DNA of 64,000 nucleotides from Verrucomicrobiota bacterium (GTDB lineage Bacteria; Verrucomicrobiota; Verrucomicrobiia; CAIQCK01): contig JACRQF010000019.1 in NCBI GenBank assembly GCA_016222825.1, positions 452,090-516,089 of the forward strand, read 5' to 3'. The notes under the pieces were generated by a model, which saw nothing but the letters and a program-made list of their open reading frames with translations, did not search any database and was not told where the DNA came from. Within the stretch, counting starts at the first letter, position 1; each line of letters opens with the position of its first letter. The translations under genes were made by a program, and so were the position numbers. This document shows, one piece after another, positions 36,191-44,325 of this stretch.

Positions 36191-36553
36191 TCACGCCGTC
36201 ATCACGGTCTTGTCGTGTTCGTAGGTGGGCGCGCAACAACAAAGGAACACCAGCGGCTCGTCGCCGGTGTTGACGATGCTGTGGCGCTGGTTGGCCGGAA
36301 TGGCGATGGCGTCGAGCGGCCCGACGGTCCGCTCCTCATCGCCCACACGCATCAGGCCGCGGCCTCGGAGGATGTAGTAAATCTCATCGGTTTCCACGTG
36401 ATAATGTTCCTGCGTCGCGCCGCCCGGCGGCAGCAGGGCCTCGGCGAGGCTCAGGTTGCGGATGCAGGAGTTCCGGTAAGCCATCAGTTCGCGGATTTCC
36501 GAGCCGTCCTTGGTGATGAACGGCGTGGTGGCGTTGCGTTGAATGACGTCCAT
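36191..36553 (-). CDS. Single-domain cupin
   Basis: The 120-residue protein contains cupin motif 1 (GATQEHYHVETDEIYYILRGRG), including the His-His-Glu metal ligands, and motif 2 (GPLDAIAIPANQRHSIVNTG) with the second histidine. There is no signal peptide, so it is cytoplasmic. Cupins of this size act as sugar or small-molecule isomerases, dioxygenases or sensors; nothing here picks one out. The C-terminal CCCAPTYEH cluster of three cysteines is unusual. It is convergent with the hydrolase gene upstream. Confidence 0.85.
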   Translation of the reverse strand: MDVIQRNATTPFITKDGSEIRELMAYRNSCIRNLSLAEALLPPGGATQEHYHVETDEIYYILRGRGLMRVGDEERTVGPLDAIAIPANQRHSIVNTGDEPLVFLCCCAPTYEHDKTVMTA

Positions 36554-36565
36554 AAGCGGATCTCA

Positions 36566-36700
36566 TCATAAAGCCTCCGGGATGGGAGGCGAGGAAAGAG
36601 TTGCGACAACCGTTTGCTCCGGCGTCTTCTTCAAAAGCCGGACGGTGAGCACGAGCAATCCGGCAACAGCCACGTCCAGCACGGCCCACAGCCACACCAT
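36566..36700 (-). CDS. Possible small single-pass membrane protein
   Basis: This 44-residue frame begins MVWLWAVLDVAVAGLLVLTV and has one predicted membrane helix followed by a basic patch (RLLKKTPEQ). The same frame continues upstream to an ATG at 36817, but that part looks non-coding. No family is recognised and the ribosome site is weak. The 336 bases between the cupin and the sulfatase-fusion gene hold nothing else I can support. Confidence 0.25.
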   Translation of the reverse strand: MVWLWAVLDVAVAGLLVLTVRLLKKTPEQTVVATLSSPPIPEAL

Positions 36701-36889
36701 CGTCGGCGCGCTTTTCAAGCAGTCGCCCGCGGAACGCCGGCAGGCGGCGTTCGGCTCCAACGACGCAGGCAATGCCGGCACGGCGGAGCAGGCGAGCGCA
36801 TCGGGGCCATGAGCCATGGCAGCCGACGTGAGGAGGCGGGGCTGCTGCGCAGCGCCATTGTGGCGAAGGAAACCTGCCGGAATCCCGGC

Positions 36890-39709
36890 TCAGGGCCGGA
36901 CGGCCACGGTGAGCCGCAGCGCAATGTCCTGCGTGTAATGCGGCGACGGTAGCGCGAGCGGGCCGCCGGTGTGGACCTTTGTCTCGGTCAACAGCATCTT
37001 GCCGGAGACCGGCTCGATCCATTCCGCGCGATAGCTTCCGGCGGGCGCCTCCAACGCGAGGTTCGCCTGGAAATCGCCGGTGTTCAGCTTCGTCTTGTCC
37101 TTCCATCGCGACGCCGGGCTGTTGTGGATATAGACGGCGTATTGCCGGCCCGGCTCGGCCAGCACGCGCACGGACACCTCATCGCTTCGGCCAGCGTTCA
37201 CGAGATGGTCGGCCGGCTTCATCTTCACGAAGTCGAAGCGGTTGATGAAGCCGCTCAGCACGCGAAGCTGCCGGCGAAACTCCACACCGCCACCGCCCGG
37301 CTGCGTTGGCGGATAGGCGAACGTGCCGTCCTCGTGGCCGACGGTGAACGAGTAGTCTAGGTTGTTGAAGAGGCCGCCGCCCGCGATGATGAAGTCCCAG
37401 GCTTCTGCGCGATAGACCTCGTCGCGCGTGCCGCGGAAGCCGGTTTCGTTCTCGCCGATGACGCGGTTGAGCGCGAAGTTTTCCGCCACGACCACCGGTG
37501 GATGGGTGTAATGGAAGTTGAAGATCGAGACGGCCGGATGCGGGTCGCGCACCTTGGCGGTCTTGTTGGCGATGTTCTGCGCGATGAGCTTCGGGTTCGG
37601 ATGGTCCTTCTGCGCGTCGGCGATCACGTCGGCGATGCGGCGCTGCCAGTCGAGCGTGACGCCGCCGAAATAAGGCTCGTTGCAGATCTCGTAGTAGATG
37701 TTGTCAAAGCCGCGCAACTCCTCGACGAACTTGCGGACCATGCGCTCCTGCACAGCGAGCAGACCGCCGTGTTTGTCGAGCGTATAGACGTTGGTGCGCG
37801 TGATGCCGCCAAGGCCGTTGACGTTGTTGGCAATGTTGAACGGGCTGAGCTTCCACTGGTCGTCCTTGTAGAACGGGCAAAAGAGATTCACCTCGACGAT
37901 CACGCCGCATTTGTCCGCCTGCGAGACGAAGTCGCGAAACCGGGCGAAGTAGGCGTCGTTCCAGCGCGTGAGGTCAAACTTCTCGCCACTGCGTGCCCAC
38001 GGCCCGATGAAGCGGTTGGGCGCGGGCGCAAGCGTGTTCCGGGCGATCTTGAAGGCCCCTGGCTGTTCGAAGTAAGCGCCGCCGGTGAACGTGCGCGTGA
38101 GATTGCAGCCGTCGCGGGCGAGCGTGTCGAGATACTTTACGTAATCGAAGTCGAGGTTCAGCACCGCGCCGTAATGCTCGGCGGAGGTGATGAGCACAGC
38201 CTGCTTGCCGCGCCAGAGGAAGTAGTGCGGGTTGTCGGGATGAAGGGCGAGAGCGGCGGAGACAGACGCCAGCGTGTGCGGCTTTGGGTTCTCGAAGCGG
38301 CCGGCCGGACGCTGGCCTTTGCCTTCGTGGCCGAGATCACCAAGGCCTGCGCGAGCCTTGTCGGCGAGCGCAATGAGGCGCGCGACGACTTCAGGATGCT
38401 CGGCAGAAACCTCCTTCGTCTCGCTGATGTCGTTGCGCACGTCGTAGAGGGCGGCGGGAATGTTCTCCTGGTTTCGCCGCAGACTCATGACCTTCTTCTC
38501 CAGCGGCAGGTAGAGCTTCCACGGGCCGGCGCGAACAGCCTGCAACTGGTCCATCATGTAGTAGAAGAAACCCACTTCGTCGTAGCGCGACTTCGCGGCC
38601 GACTCGCCGAAGATCAACGGCCGGATGTCGTGGCCGTCTATGATGCGGTCCTTCGGCGGCTCGCCGCCCGCGAGTTTCGCGAACGTCGGCAGCCAGTCCA
38701 TCATCGCGCAGAGTTCGTCGCAGACCTTGCCGGCGGGGACTTTGCCGGGCCAGCGCACGACGCACGGCATCCGCATCGCGCCCTCGGAGGTGTCGTAGCC
38801 CCAGCCTTTGAGAGGGGCGTTGCTGCCTTGCGGCGGGTTGCGGCGGACGGCGCCGTTGTCGGAGGTCCAGACCACGAGCGTCTTCTCATCGAGGCCGAGC
38901 TTCTTGAGCGCGGCGAGGATTTCGCCGGTGGACCAGTCGAGTTCCTCGACGCTGTCGCCGTAGGGACCGTTCTTGGACTTGCCCTGAAACGCCGGGCTGG
39001 CGAACGGCCGCGCCGTGCTGCCGGGCATCGCGTGCGGCAGGTAGAGGAAGAACGGGCGGTCTTTGTTCTCGGTGAGGAAACGGATCGTCTCCTCTGTATA
39101 TCGCTTCGTGAGATAGTCCCGGTCCACAGGCGCTTCGATGACCTTCTCCTGGCGCATCAGCGGCAGCGGCGGCCAGTGCGGGTTGTTCTTCGAGGGCGTC
39201 ATATCGTCGCTGTAGGGAATGCCGAAGAAATAGTCGAAGCCGTGCTTTGTCGGCAGGAACGGCGCCTGGCAACCGAGATGCCATTTGCCGATGCACATCG
39301 TGGTGTAGCCGCAACCCTTGAGCAGCTTGGCGATGGTAATCTCGCTGGGATGAAGCCCTTTCGTATCCATCACCTTCAACACCGGTGAACCGCTGCCGCT
39401 GACGTGCATGTTCACGCGGCGCGGGTAGCAACCGCTCATCAACGCGGCGCGCGACGGTGTGCAAACGCCGCTGGCGCTGTAGAAGCTCGTCAGCCGCATG
39501 CCCTCTGCCGCCATGCGGTCCACGTGCGGCGTGCGATGGAGCTTCGAGCCGTAGCAACCGAGGTCACCGTAACCGAAGTTGTCCACGAAGATGAAAATGA
39601 TATTCGGTTTGGCCACGGCGGCTTCCTTGGCGACGGCAACGCCACCGAACAGGGACAGCGTAGGGACCGCAAAGAGCAGCCCAATTACAGCTCGCATCAT
39701 CGGAATCAT
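36890..39709 (-). CDS. Sulfatase-glycoside hydrolase fusion protein, secreted
   Basis: This 939-residue protein starts at 39709 behind an AGGAGAGG site, with a signal peptide (about 5-28). Residues 32-475 form a type I sulfatase: NIIFIFVDNFGYGDLGCYG carries metal-binding Asp residues, GVCTPSRAALMSG has the formylglycine precursor Cys83, and GKWHLG and WTSDNGA are also present. The sulfatase tail (GHEGKGQRPAGRFENPKPH) is followed without a linker by HPDNPHYFLWRGKQAVLITS at about 490. That begins a GH-A-like barrel whose YYEICNEPYFGG gives acid/base E678 and whose VIGENETGF gives a nucleophile at 753 or 755. A beta domain ends the protein. One enzyme could therefore remove a sulfate and cleave the same glycan. 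No frameshift is visible at the junction. Confidence 0.9.
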   Translation of the reverse strand: MIPMMRAVIGLLFAVPTLSLFGGVAVAKEAAVAKPNIIFIFVDNFGYGDLGCYGSKLHRTPHVDRMAAEGMRLTSFYSASGVCTPSRAALMSGCYPRRVNMHVSGSGSPVLKVMDTKGLHPSEITIAKLLKGCGYTTMCIGKWHLGCQAPFLPTKHGFDYFFGIPYSDDMTPSKNNPHWPPLPLMRQEKVIEAPVDRDYLTKRYTEETIRFLTENKDRPFFLYLPHAMPGSTARPFASPAFQGKSKNGPYGDSVEELDWSTGEILAALKKLGLDEKTLVVWTSDNGAVRRNPPQGSNAPLKGWGYDTSEGAMRMPCVVRWPGKVPAGKVCDELCAMMDWLPTFAKLAGGEPPKDRIIDGHDIRPLIFGESAAKSRYDEVGFFYYMMDQLQAVRAGPWKLYLPLEKKVMSLRRNQENIPAALYDVRNDISETKEVSAEHPEVVARLIALADKARAGLGDLGHEGKGQRPAGRFENPKPHTLASVSAALALHPDNPHYFLWRGKQAVLITSAEHYGAVLNLDFDYVKYLDTLARDGCNLTRTFTGGAYFEQPGAFKIARNTLAPAPNRFIGPWARSGEKFDLTRWNDAYFARFRDFVSQADKCGVIVEVNLFCPFYKDDQWKLSPFNIANNVNGLGGITRTNVYTLDKHGGLLAVQERMVRKFVEELRGFDNIYYEICNEPYFGGVTLDWQRRIADVIADAQKDHPNPKLIAQNIANKTAKVRDPHPAVSIFNFHYTHPPVVVAENFALNRVIGENETGFRGTRDEVYRAEAWDFIIAGGGLFNNLDYSFTVGHEDGTFAYPPTQPGGGGVEFRRQLRVLSGFINRFDFVKMKPADHLVNAGRSDEVSVRVLAEPGRQYAVYIHNSPASRWKDKTKLNTGDFQANLALEAPAGSYRAEWIEPVSGKMLLTETKVHTGGPLALPSPHYTQDIALRLTVAVRP

Positions 39710-39735
39710 TGAACCTCTCCTCTGTTGGACAGCAG

Positions 39736-40569
39736 CTACGGCGCGGCGGTGACTTTGTTCCGCAGCACGCCGATGCCTTCGATCTCCACTTCGCAGATGT
39801 CGCCGGGCTTGATCTGCGCGGTCTCGCCGGGCGTGCCAGTGTAGATGAGATCGCCCGGCTCCAACGTCATGTGCTGGCTGGCGAAGCTGACGATGGCGGC
39901 GACGTTGTGAATGAGGTCGCTCGTGCGCTGATGCTGGCGGACTTCGCCGTTAACGCGCATCTGGAGGTCGATGTCGCCGTAGTTCAGCCCGGACACAACG
40001 AACGGACCGCACGGGCCGAACGTGTCGCTGCCCTTGGCCCGCCACCATTGCACGTCGCCCTTCTGCCAATCGCGCGCACTGATGTCGTTGCCGCACGTTA
40101 CGCCGAAGACGTAGCCGGGCGACTTCTCCTTCGGCACGTTCCGTGCGCGCTTGCCGATGACCACTACCAGTTCACCTTCGTGATGGACGTTGGTGGTGCC
40201 TTTCGGCAGGACGATGGGCGCGCCGTGCGCGATGAGACAGGAGGGCGGCTTGAGGAACAACTGCGGCACTTCGAATTTCGGGTTCACGACCTGGCCGGGG
40301 TGATGACTGCGGTAGTTGCCGGCCATCGCGAGCACCTTGCTGGGCCGCGTTGGCGGCAGCAGCTTCACGCTCGCGAGCGGATGGGTCTTACCCGTGCGCT
40401 TCCACTCGCCGAACAGGGTGCCGGAAATCTCGTGAATGACCTCGCCTTCGACCACGCCGTAGGCGGAGGTCTTGTCGAGTTGGAAGCGGGCGAACTTCGT
40501 GACCTTCTGCTCGGCGGCGTGGGCAGAAGTGAGCACGACCAGGATGACTGAGAGCCAGCAGGTTTTCAT
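39736..40569 (-). CDS. Fumarylacetoacetate hydrolase family protein with a signal peptide
   Basis: The 277-residue protein starts with a signal peptide (residues 1-18, MKTCWLSVILVVLTSAHA). The FAH core has KVLAMAGNYRSHH, NVHHEGELVVVIGKRARNV (metal-binding Glu), VFGVTCGNDISARDWQ and LEPGDLIYTGTPGE, all usual for the family. FAH enzymes are normally cytoplasmic and hydrolyse or decarboxylate beta-diketo or 2-keto acids. Export is unusual and suggests a periplasmic acid-sugar degradation product as substrate. The gene overlaps the end of the sulfatase gene upstream by ATGA (40566-40569) and precedes the sulfatase-fusion gene by 26 bases. Confidence 0.88.
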   Translation of the reverse strand: MKTCWLSVILVVLTSAHAAEQKVTKFARFQLDKTSAYGVVEGEVIHEISGTLFGEWKRTGKTHPLASVKLLPPTRPSKVLAMAGNYRSHHPGQVVNPKFEVPQLFLKPPSCLIAHGAPIVLPKGTTNVHHEGELVVVIGKRARNVPKEKSPGYVFGVTCGNDISARDWQKGDVQWWRAKGSDTFGPCGPFVVSGLNYGDIDLQMRVNGEVRQHQRTSDLIHNVAAIVSFASQHMTLEPGDLIYTGTPGETAQIKPGDICEVEIEGIGVLRNKVTAAP

Positions 40570-42095
40570 TTTGTCTTGTCTCCATCAAGCGCCGGGAACG
40601 GGAACACCGACGACGGCGTGTGTTGCTCGCGCATGATCTTTTCCATCTTCGCGACGATGTCGGGATACTCCGCGGCGAAGTCTTTGGTCTCGGCGATATC
40701 GTCCTTCAGGTTGTAAAGCCCGATGCGCATGTTCGGCTCGGCCTTCTTGCCTTTGGCCTTGCCCCTGCCGCGCGGCAGCATGTTCTGGCGGATGGCTTTC
40801 CAGTCGCCGACGCGGAGGCACTGCTGGCCGCCGTAGCCAGGAAACTCGCGGTAGAGGAACGGCCTCGGCGCCTGCCTCTGGCCGAGCAACGTCGGCGCGA
40901 AGCTGATGCCGTCGACGTTCTTCGGCGTCGTGTCTTTCGCACCCGCAAGTTCTGCGAATGTCGGCAGAATGTCCTCGAAGCCGACGATGCGGTCGCAGGT
41001 TTTGCCCGCAGCGACGCGCCCGCGCCAGCGCACGATGAATGGCTCGCGGATGCCGCCTTCCCAAAGCGTGCCTTTGCCGTCGCGCAATCCACCGGCGGAG
41101 TTGAAGAACTCTGCATCGGTTCCCGCCAAGCCGGTGTGCGTGCCGTTGAGCGGGCCGTTGTCGGAACTGAAGAGGAAGATCGTGTTGTCGTCGAGGCCGA
41201 GTTCTTTTACAAGGTCCATCATGCGACCGATCTCGCGGTCCATGCGCGTGATCATGGCGGCGTAGGCGGCGCGCGGCGCGAAGTGCGGCAGGTAGCCACG
41301 TCCGCCGGCGTAGGGCGGGTCGGACCACTTGCCGAGATACTCCGCAAGCGAGTCATCGGGCACCTGCAGCGCGAGGTGCGGCACCGTCGTCGGGAAGAAG
41401 AGGAAGAACGGACGGTCCTTGTTCTCGCGAATGAAGCGCCGCGCCTGTTCGGCGATGAGGTCGGCGGAGTATTGCTTGCCGATGAATTGTTTGTAGCTCG
41501 CCGGGTTGTTCGGGTCGGCGCCAGCGGGGAGTTTGTTCGCGTGCGCGTCAATCTCCGGGTTGTCGAGCGTGACTTGCTTGTCATTGTCCCAGAGCGTGGT
41601 CGGATAAAAATTGTGCGCCTTGCCCTGGCAGTTGTAGCCGTAGAACCGATCGAGGCCCTGTTTCAGCGGATCGCCGCTGCTGCCAAACGGTCCGAGGCCC
41701 CACTTGCCGAACGCGCCGGTGGCGTAGCCCTGTGCCTTCAACAGCTTCGGGATCGTGACGCTCTCGGCGGGAATCGGCTCCTGTCCTTCGGGCTTCACGC
41801 TCCGGTTGTCGCGCACGTAGGCGTGGCCCGGATGCAGGCCGGTCATGAGCACGCAACGCGACGGCGCGCAGACGGCGTTGCCGGAGTAGGCTTGCGTGAA
41901 ACGCGTGCCTTCGGTGGCCATGCGGTCGAGATTCGGTGTGCGGATCTTCTGCTGACCGTAGCAACCGAGATCGCCATAGCCGAGGTCGTCGGCGATAATG
42001 AGGATGATGTTGGGTTTGCGCTCGGCGGCGGACGAAGGAGTGATGAGGTTAACCAGCGCCAGCAGCGCTCCGATGAGGATGGATGGCAGCTTCAT
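40566..42095 (-). CDS. Sulfatase (arylsulfatase A-like), secreted
   Basis: The 509-residue sulfatase has a signal peptide (residues 1-23, LPSILIGALLALVNLITPSSA). Key sites are NIILIIADDLGYGDLGCYG (metal-binding Asp pair), GNAVCAPSRCVLMTG with the CAPSR formylglycine site, GKWGLGPFG and LFSSDNGPLNGTH. All the residues for an active type I sulfatase are present. C-terminal features (RDGKGTLWEGGIREPFIVRWRGRV, LYNLKDDIAETKDFA) are common in the S1 family. Activation needs a formylglycine-generating enzyme, not in this window. It is coupled to the FAH-family gene and lies 60 bases after another sulfatase gene. Confidence 0.93.
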   Translation of the reverse strand: MKLPSILIGALLALVNLITPSSAAERKPNIILIIADDLGYGDLGCYGQQKIRTPNLDRMATEGTRFTQAYSGNAVCAPSRCVLMTGLHPGHAYVRDNRSVKPEGQEPIPAESVTIPKLLKAQGYATGAFGKWGLGPFGSSGDPLKQGLDRFYGYNCQGKAHNFYPTTLWDNDKQVTLDNPEIDAHANKLPAGADPNNPASYKQFIGKQYSADLIAEQARRFIRENKDRPFFLFFPTTVPHLALQVPDDSLAEYLGKWSDPPYAGGRGYLPHFAPRAAYAAMITRMDREIGRMMDLVKELGLDDNTIFLFSSDNGPLNGTHTGLAGTDAEFFNSAGGLRDGKGTLWEGGIREPFIVRWRGRVAAGKTCDRIVGFEDILPTFAELAGAKDTTPKNVDGISFAPTLLGQRQAPRPFLYREFPGYGGQQCLRVGDWKAIRQNMLPRGRGKAKGKKAEPNMRIGLYNLKDDIAETKDFAAEYPDIVAKMEKIMREQHTPSSVFPFPALDGDKTK

Positions 42096-42155
42096 GGCGC
42101 TCTTTTACCCGAAACCGACCGCTCAAAGCAATGCTACGGCGAACGGCGGACGCAA

Positions 42156-43574
42156 TCAGTGGCTTCCTTGGAGAAGCGGGTCTTCATTTTCCTTCAACCA
42201 CTTCTCCAGTTTCGTCCGCAACTCACTACGCATCGCCGAATGCTGCGGATCAGCGGAAAGGTCCTTCAGTTCATTGGGGTCGGCGGCAAGGTCGAAGAGT
42301 TGATAGCGCTGCTGCTTCGGATACCAGATGAGCTTCCAGCGGTCAGTGCGGATCGCGCGCTGCGTGTCGGTGAAGTAGCCGACGAGATGCGGATAGACCG
42401 TGTCAGCATTGCCAGTCAGCACCGGGACGAGGCTCCTGCCTTGGACGGTTTCGGGAATCTTCACGCCGGCCAGCTCGCACGTCGTCGGGAAGAGGTCGCG
42501 CAGATAGCACTGCGCGGCGATGCGGCGGTTCTTGGGGATAGCGGGGCCGCTGAAGATGAGCGGCACGCTGAATGTGTGGTCGTAGAGGTTCTGCTTGCCG
42601 CGCAATCCGTGACTGCCAACCGCGAGGCCCTGGTCGGTGGAAAAAATAATGATGGTGTTCTCCGCCTGACCGCTCTCGCGCAGCGCGACGAGGACGCGGC
42701 CGATCTGTGCGTCCATGTGTTCGATGACGGCGTAGTAAGCCGCAAGTTCGCCCCGGACATCGCCTGGCGTGCGCGGCCACGGCCAGAGAAGCTCGTCGCG
42801 ACCGCGGAGGTTACCGTGCTCGAACGGATGCTCCGGCAGAAAGTTCGGTGGCAGCGGGATGCTCTGCGGATCGTATTTGCCGGCATAGCCGGGAGGCAGG
42901 TGCAGCGGGTCGTGCGGCGCGGTGAAGTTGACGTGCAGGAAGAACGGCTCGGCAGATTTGCGGTTGATCAACTCGACGGCGGCATCGGCAAAGCGGCGGC
43001 TGATGTCGGCGGTCAGGCCGACGCCTTTCTCCGGCTCGGCGCGGCCGTCGTCGGTCTTGAATGTCCAGCCGCGATAGCCGGTGACCTCTCGCCCGGCCCA
43101 GTCGCGCGGCAACGTCTGCTCCTTGCCGCCGCCACCACCGGTGTAGAGGCCGCGCGTTTCCATGTAGCCGCGCGTCTTCGGCGATCCGTCGTTGTGCCAC
43201 TTGCCGACATACCACGTGCGGTAGCCCGCTTGCCGCAGCGTGTCCGCCCAGAACGCCAGCCCCGGTTTGAGTTTGCCGCCGCCGTAAGGCACACCGTTGC
43301 GGAAGCTGCAGACGCCCGTGAGAATCTCGGCGCGGCTGGCGACACAGATCGGATAGGCCGCCGTCGCGCGGGTGAACGCCGTGCCACCGGCAGCGAGGCT
43401 GTCCAGATTGGGCGTGCGGATGACGCGGTTGCCGAGCGCGTGGATCGTGTCGGGTCGCTGGTCGTCGCTGATGATGACGAGGAAGTTGGGGCGCGCTTTG
43501 CCAGGGCCAGCGCCTGAACAAACAGCCGCCGCCGAGCAGGCAACCGCAAATGAGATGAGTTTCCTTATGAACAT
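42156..43574 (-). CDS. Sulfatase (iduronate-2-sulfatase/choline-sulfatase-like), secreted
   Basis: The product is 472 residues from the ATG at 43574; the frame is open further upstream, but the signal peptide (MFIRKLISFAVACSAAAVCSG) fixes the start. The motifs are NFLVIISDDQRPDTIHALGN, YPICVASRAEILTGVCSF (CVASR formylglycine site, the CxAxR variant), GKWHNDGSP and IFSTDQGLAVGSHGLRGKQNLYDH. The CxAxR variant is accepted by formylglycine-generating enzymes, so activity is expected. The layout resembles iduronate-2-sulfatase-type enzymes. It sits between a DUF1080 lipoprotein gene and the CAPSR sulfatase gene. Confidence 0.92.
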   Translation of the reverse strand: MFIRKLISFAVACSAAAVCSGAGPGKARPNFLVIISDDQRPDTIHALGNRVIRTPNLDSLAAGGTAFTRATAAYPICVASRAEILTGVCSFRNGVPYGGGKLKPGLAFWADTLRQAGYRTWYVGKWHNDGSPKTRGYMETRGLYTGGGGGKEQTLPRDWAGREVTGYRGWTFKTDDGRAEPEKGVGLTADISRRFADAAVELINRKSAEPFFLHVNFTAPHDPLHLPPGYAGKYDPQSIPLPPNFLPEHPFEHGNLRGRDELLWPWPRTPGDVRGELAAYYAVIEHMDAQIGRVLVALRESGQAENTIIIFSTDQGLAVGSHGLRGKQNLYDHTFSVPLIFSGPAIPKNRRIAAQCYLRDLFPTTCELAGVKIPETVQGRSLVPVLTGNADTVYPHLVGYFTDTQRAIRTDRWKLIWYPKQQRYQLFDLAADPNELKDLSADPQHSAMRSELRTKLEKWLKENEDPLLQGSH

Positions 43575-43615
43575 TGTCCGGTCGCAAAGCAGCGCCGGCA
43601 CTTTGCGGCGCAGCG

Positions 43616-44323
43616 CTACTTCAGTTTCTTGATCCGGATGTTGCGCCAGCGGATTTCGCTGCCGGGCACGCCTTTCTTGCCGATGCCGTGGACTTGCAGG
43701 CCGAAGACGCCGCAGAGGGTCATCGAGTCCTTGAAGTCGGCGGCGGGCACGCCGTTGATCCATGTCTTGATGGAATCGCCGCGGCACTCGATGCGGCCCT
43801 GGTTCCACTCGCCCTGCTTGAACGCCTTGCGGGAGGCCTCTTTCTCCTTGAGGTCGGCCAGCCAGCCGCGGCGGGCCTCGTCATAGACGCCGCCGGTGTA
43901 GGCGCGCGATGACGGGTCAATCTCATACTGGTAGCCGTGGACGCGGTCGGCGGGGATCTTCTTCGGCTTGCCGTCAATCGTCAGCGTCTTCTCTTCATCG
44001 AACCACTCGCTGCGGAACTGGACGCCGGAGTTCATGTTCGTGGCCACTTTGAACTCGAACTCGAAGACGAAGTTGCTGAAGTTGCGCTTCGTGCAAAGGA
44101 AGGAGTTGCCGGTGTTGGCGACGGTCTTGCCGACGATGCAGCCGTCCTCGACGCGATACTCGGCCTTGCCGCTGTGTTGCTCCCATCCGTCGAGCGACTG
44201 GCCGTCGAAAAGGCTGGTCCAGCCACCGCCCGATTGTTGCGGGCTGGCGCAGCCGGCGATCACGAGACAACCCGCCGCCGCCAGCGCCACGGCGAACGCG
44301 CCGATGAATTCCGTTTTCTTCAT
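43616..44323 (-). CDS. DUF1080 (3-keto-disaccharide hydrolase family) lipoprotein
   Basis: The product is 235 residues from 44323. The signal ends in a lipobox (LVIAGCAS), so it should be lipid-anchored. The DUF1080 domain has WTSLFDGQSLDGWEQ, FVFEFEFKVATNMNSGVQFRS, GYQYEIDPSSRAYTGGVYDE and GDSIKTWINGVPAADFKDS, ending in SEIRWRNIRIKKL. This concanavalin-like family is linked to hydrolysis of 3-keto-glycosides formed by sugar 3-dehydrogenases. The gene starts two bases after the stop of a Gfo/Idh/MocA oxidoreductase gene, the likely partner that makes the keto sugar. Confidence 0.92.
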   Translation of the reverse strand: MKKTEFIGAFAVALAAAGCLVIAGCASPQQSGGGWTSLFDGQSLDGWEQHSGKAEYRVEDGCIVGKTVANTGNSFLCTKRNFSNFVFEFEFKVATNMNSGVQFRSEWFDEEKTLTIDGKPKKIPADRVHGYQYEIDPSSRAYTGGVYDEARRGWLADLKEKEASRKAFKQGEWNQGRIECRGDSIKTWINGVPAADFKDSMTLCGVFGLQVHGIGKKGVPGSEIRWRNIRIKKLK

Positions 44324-44325
44324 GG

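Noticed and set aside
40620..43517. 965-codon plus-strand frame opposite two sulfatases
   Set aside because: Antisense to genes with intact catalytic motifs; caused by GC-rich third positions.
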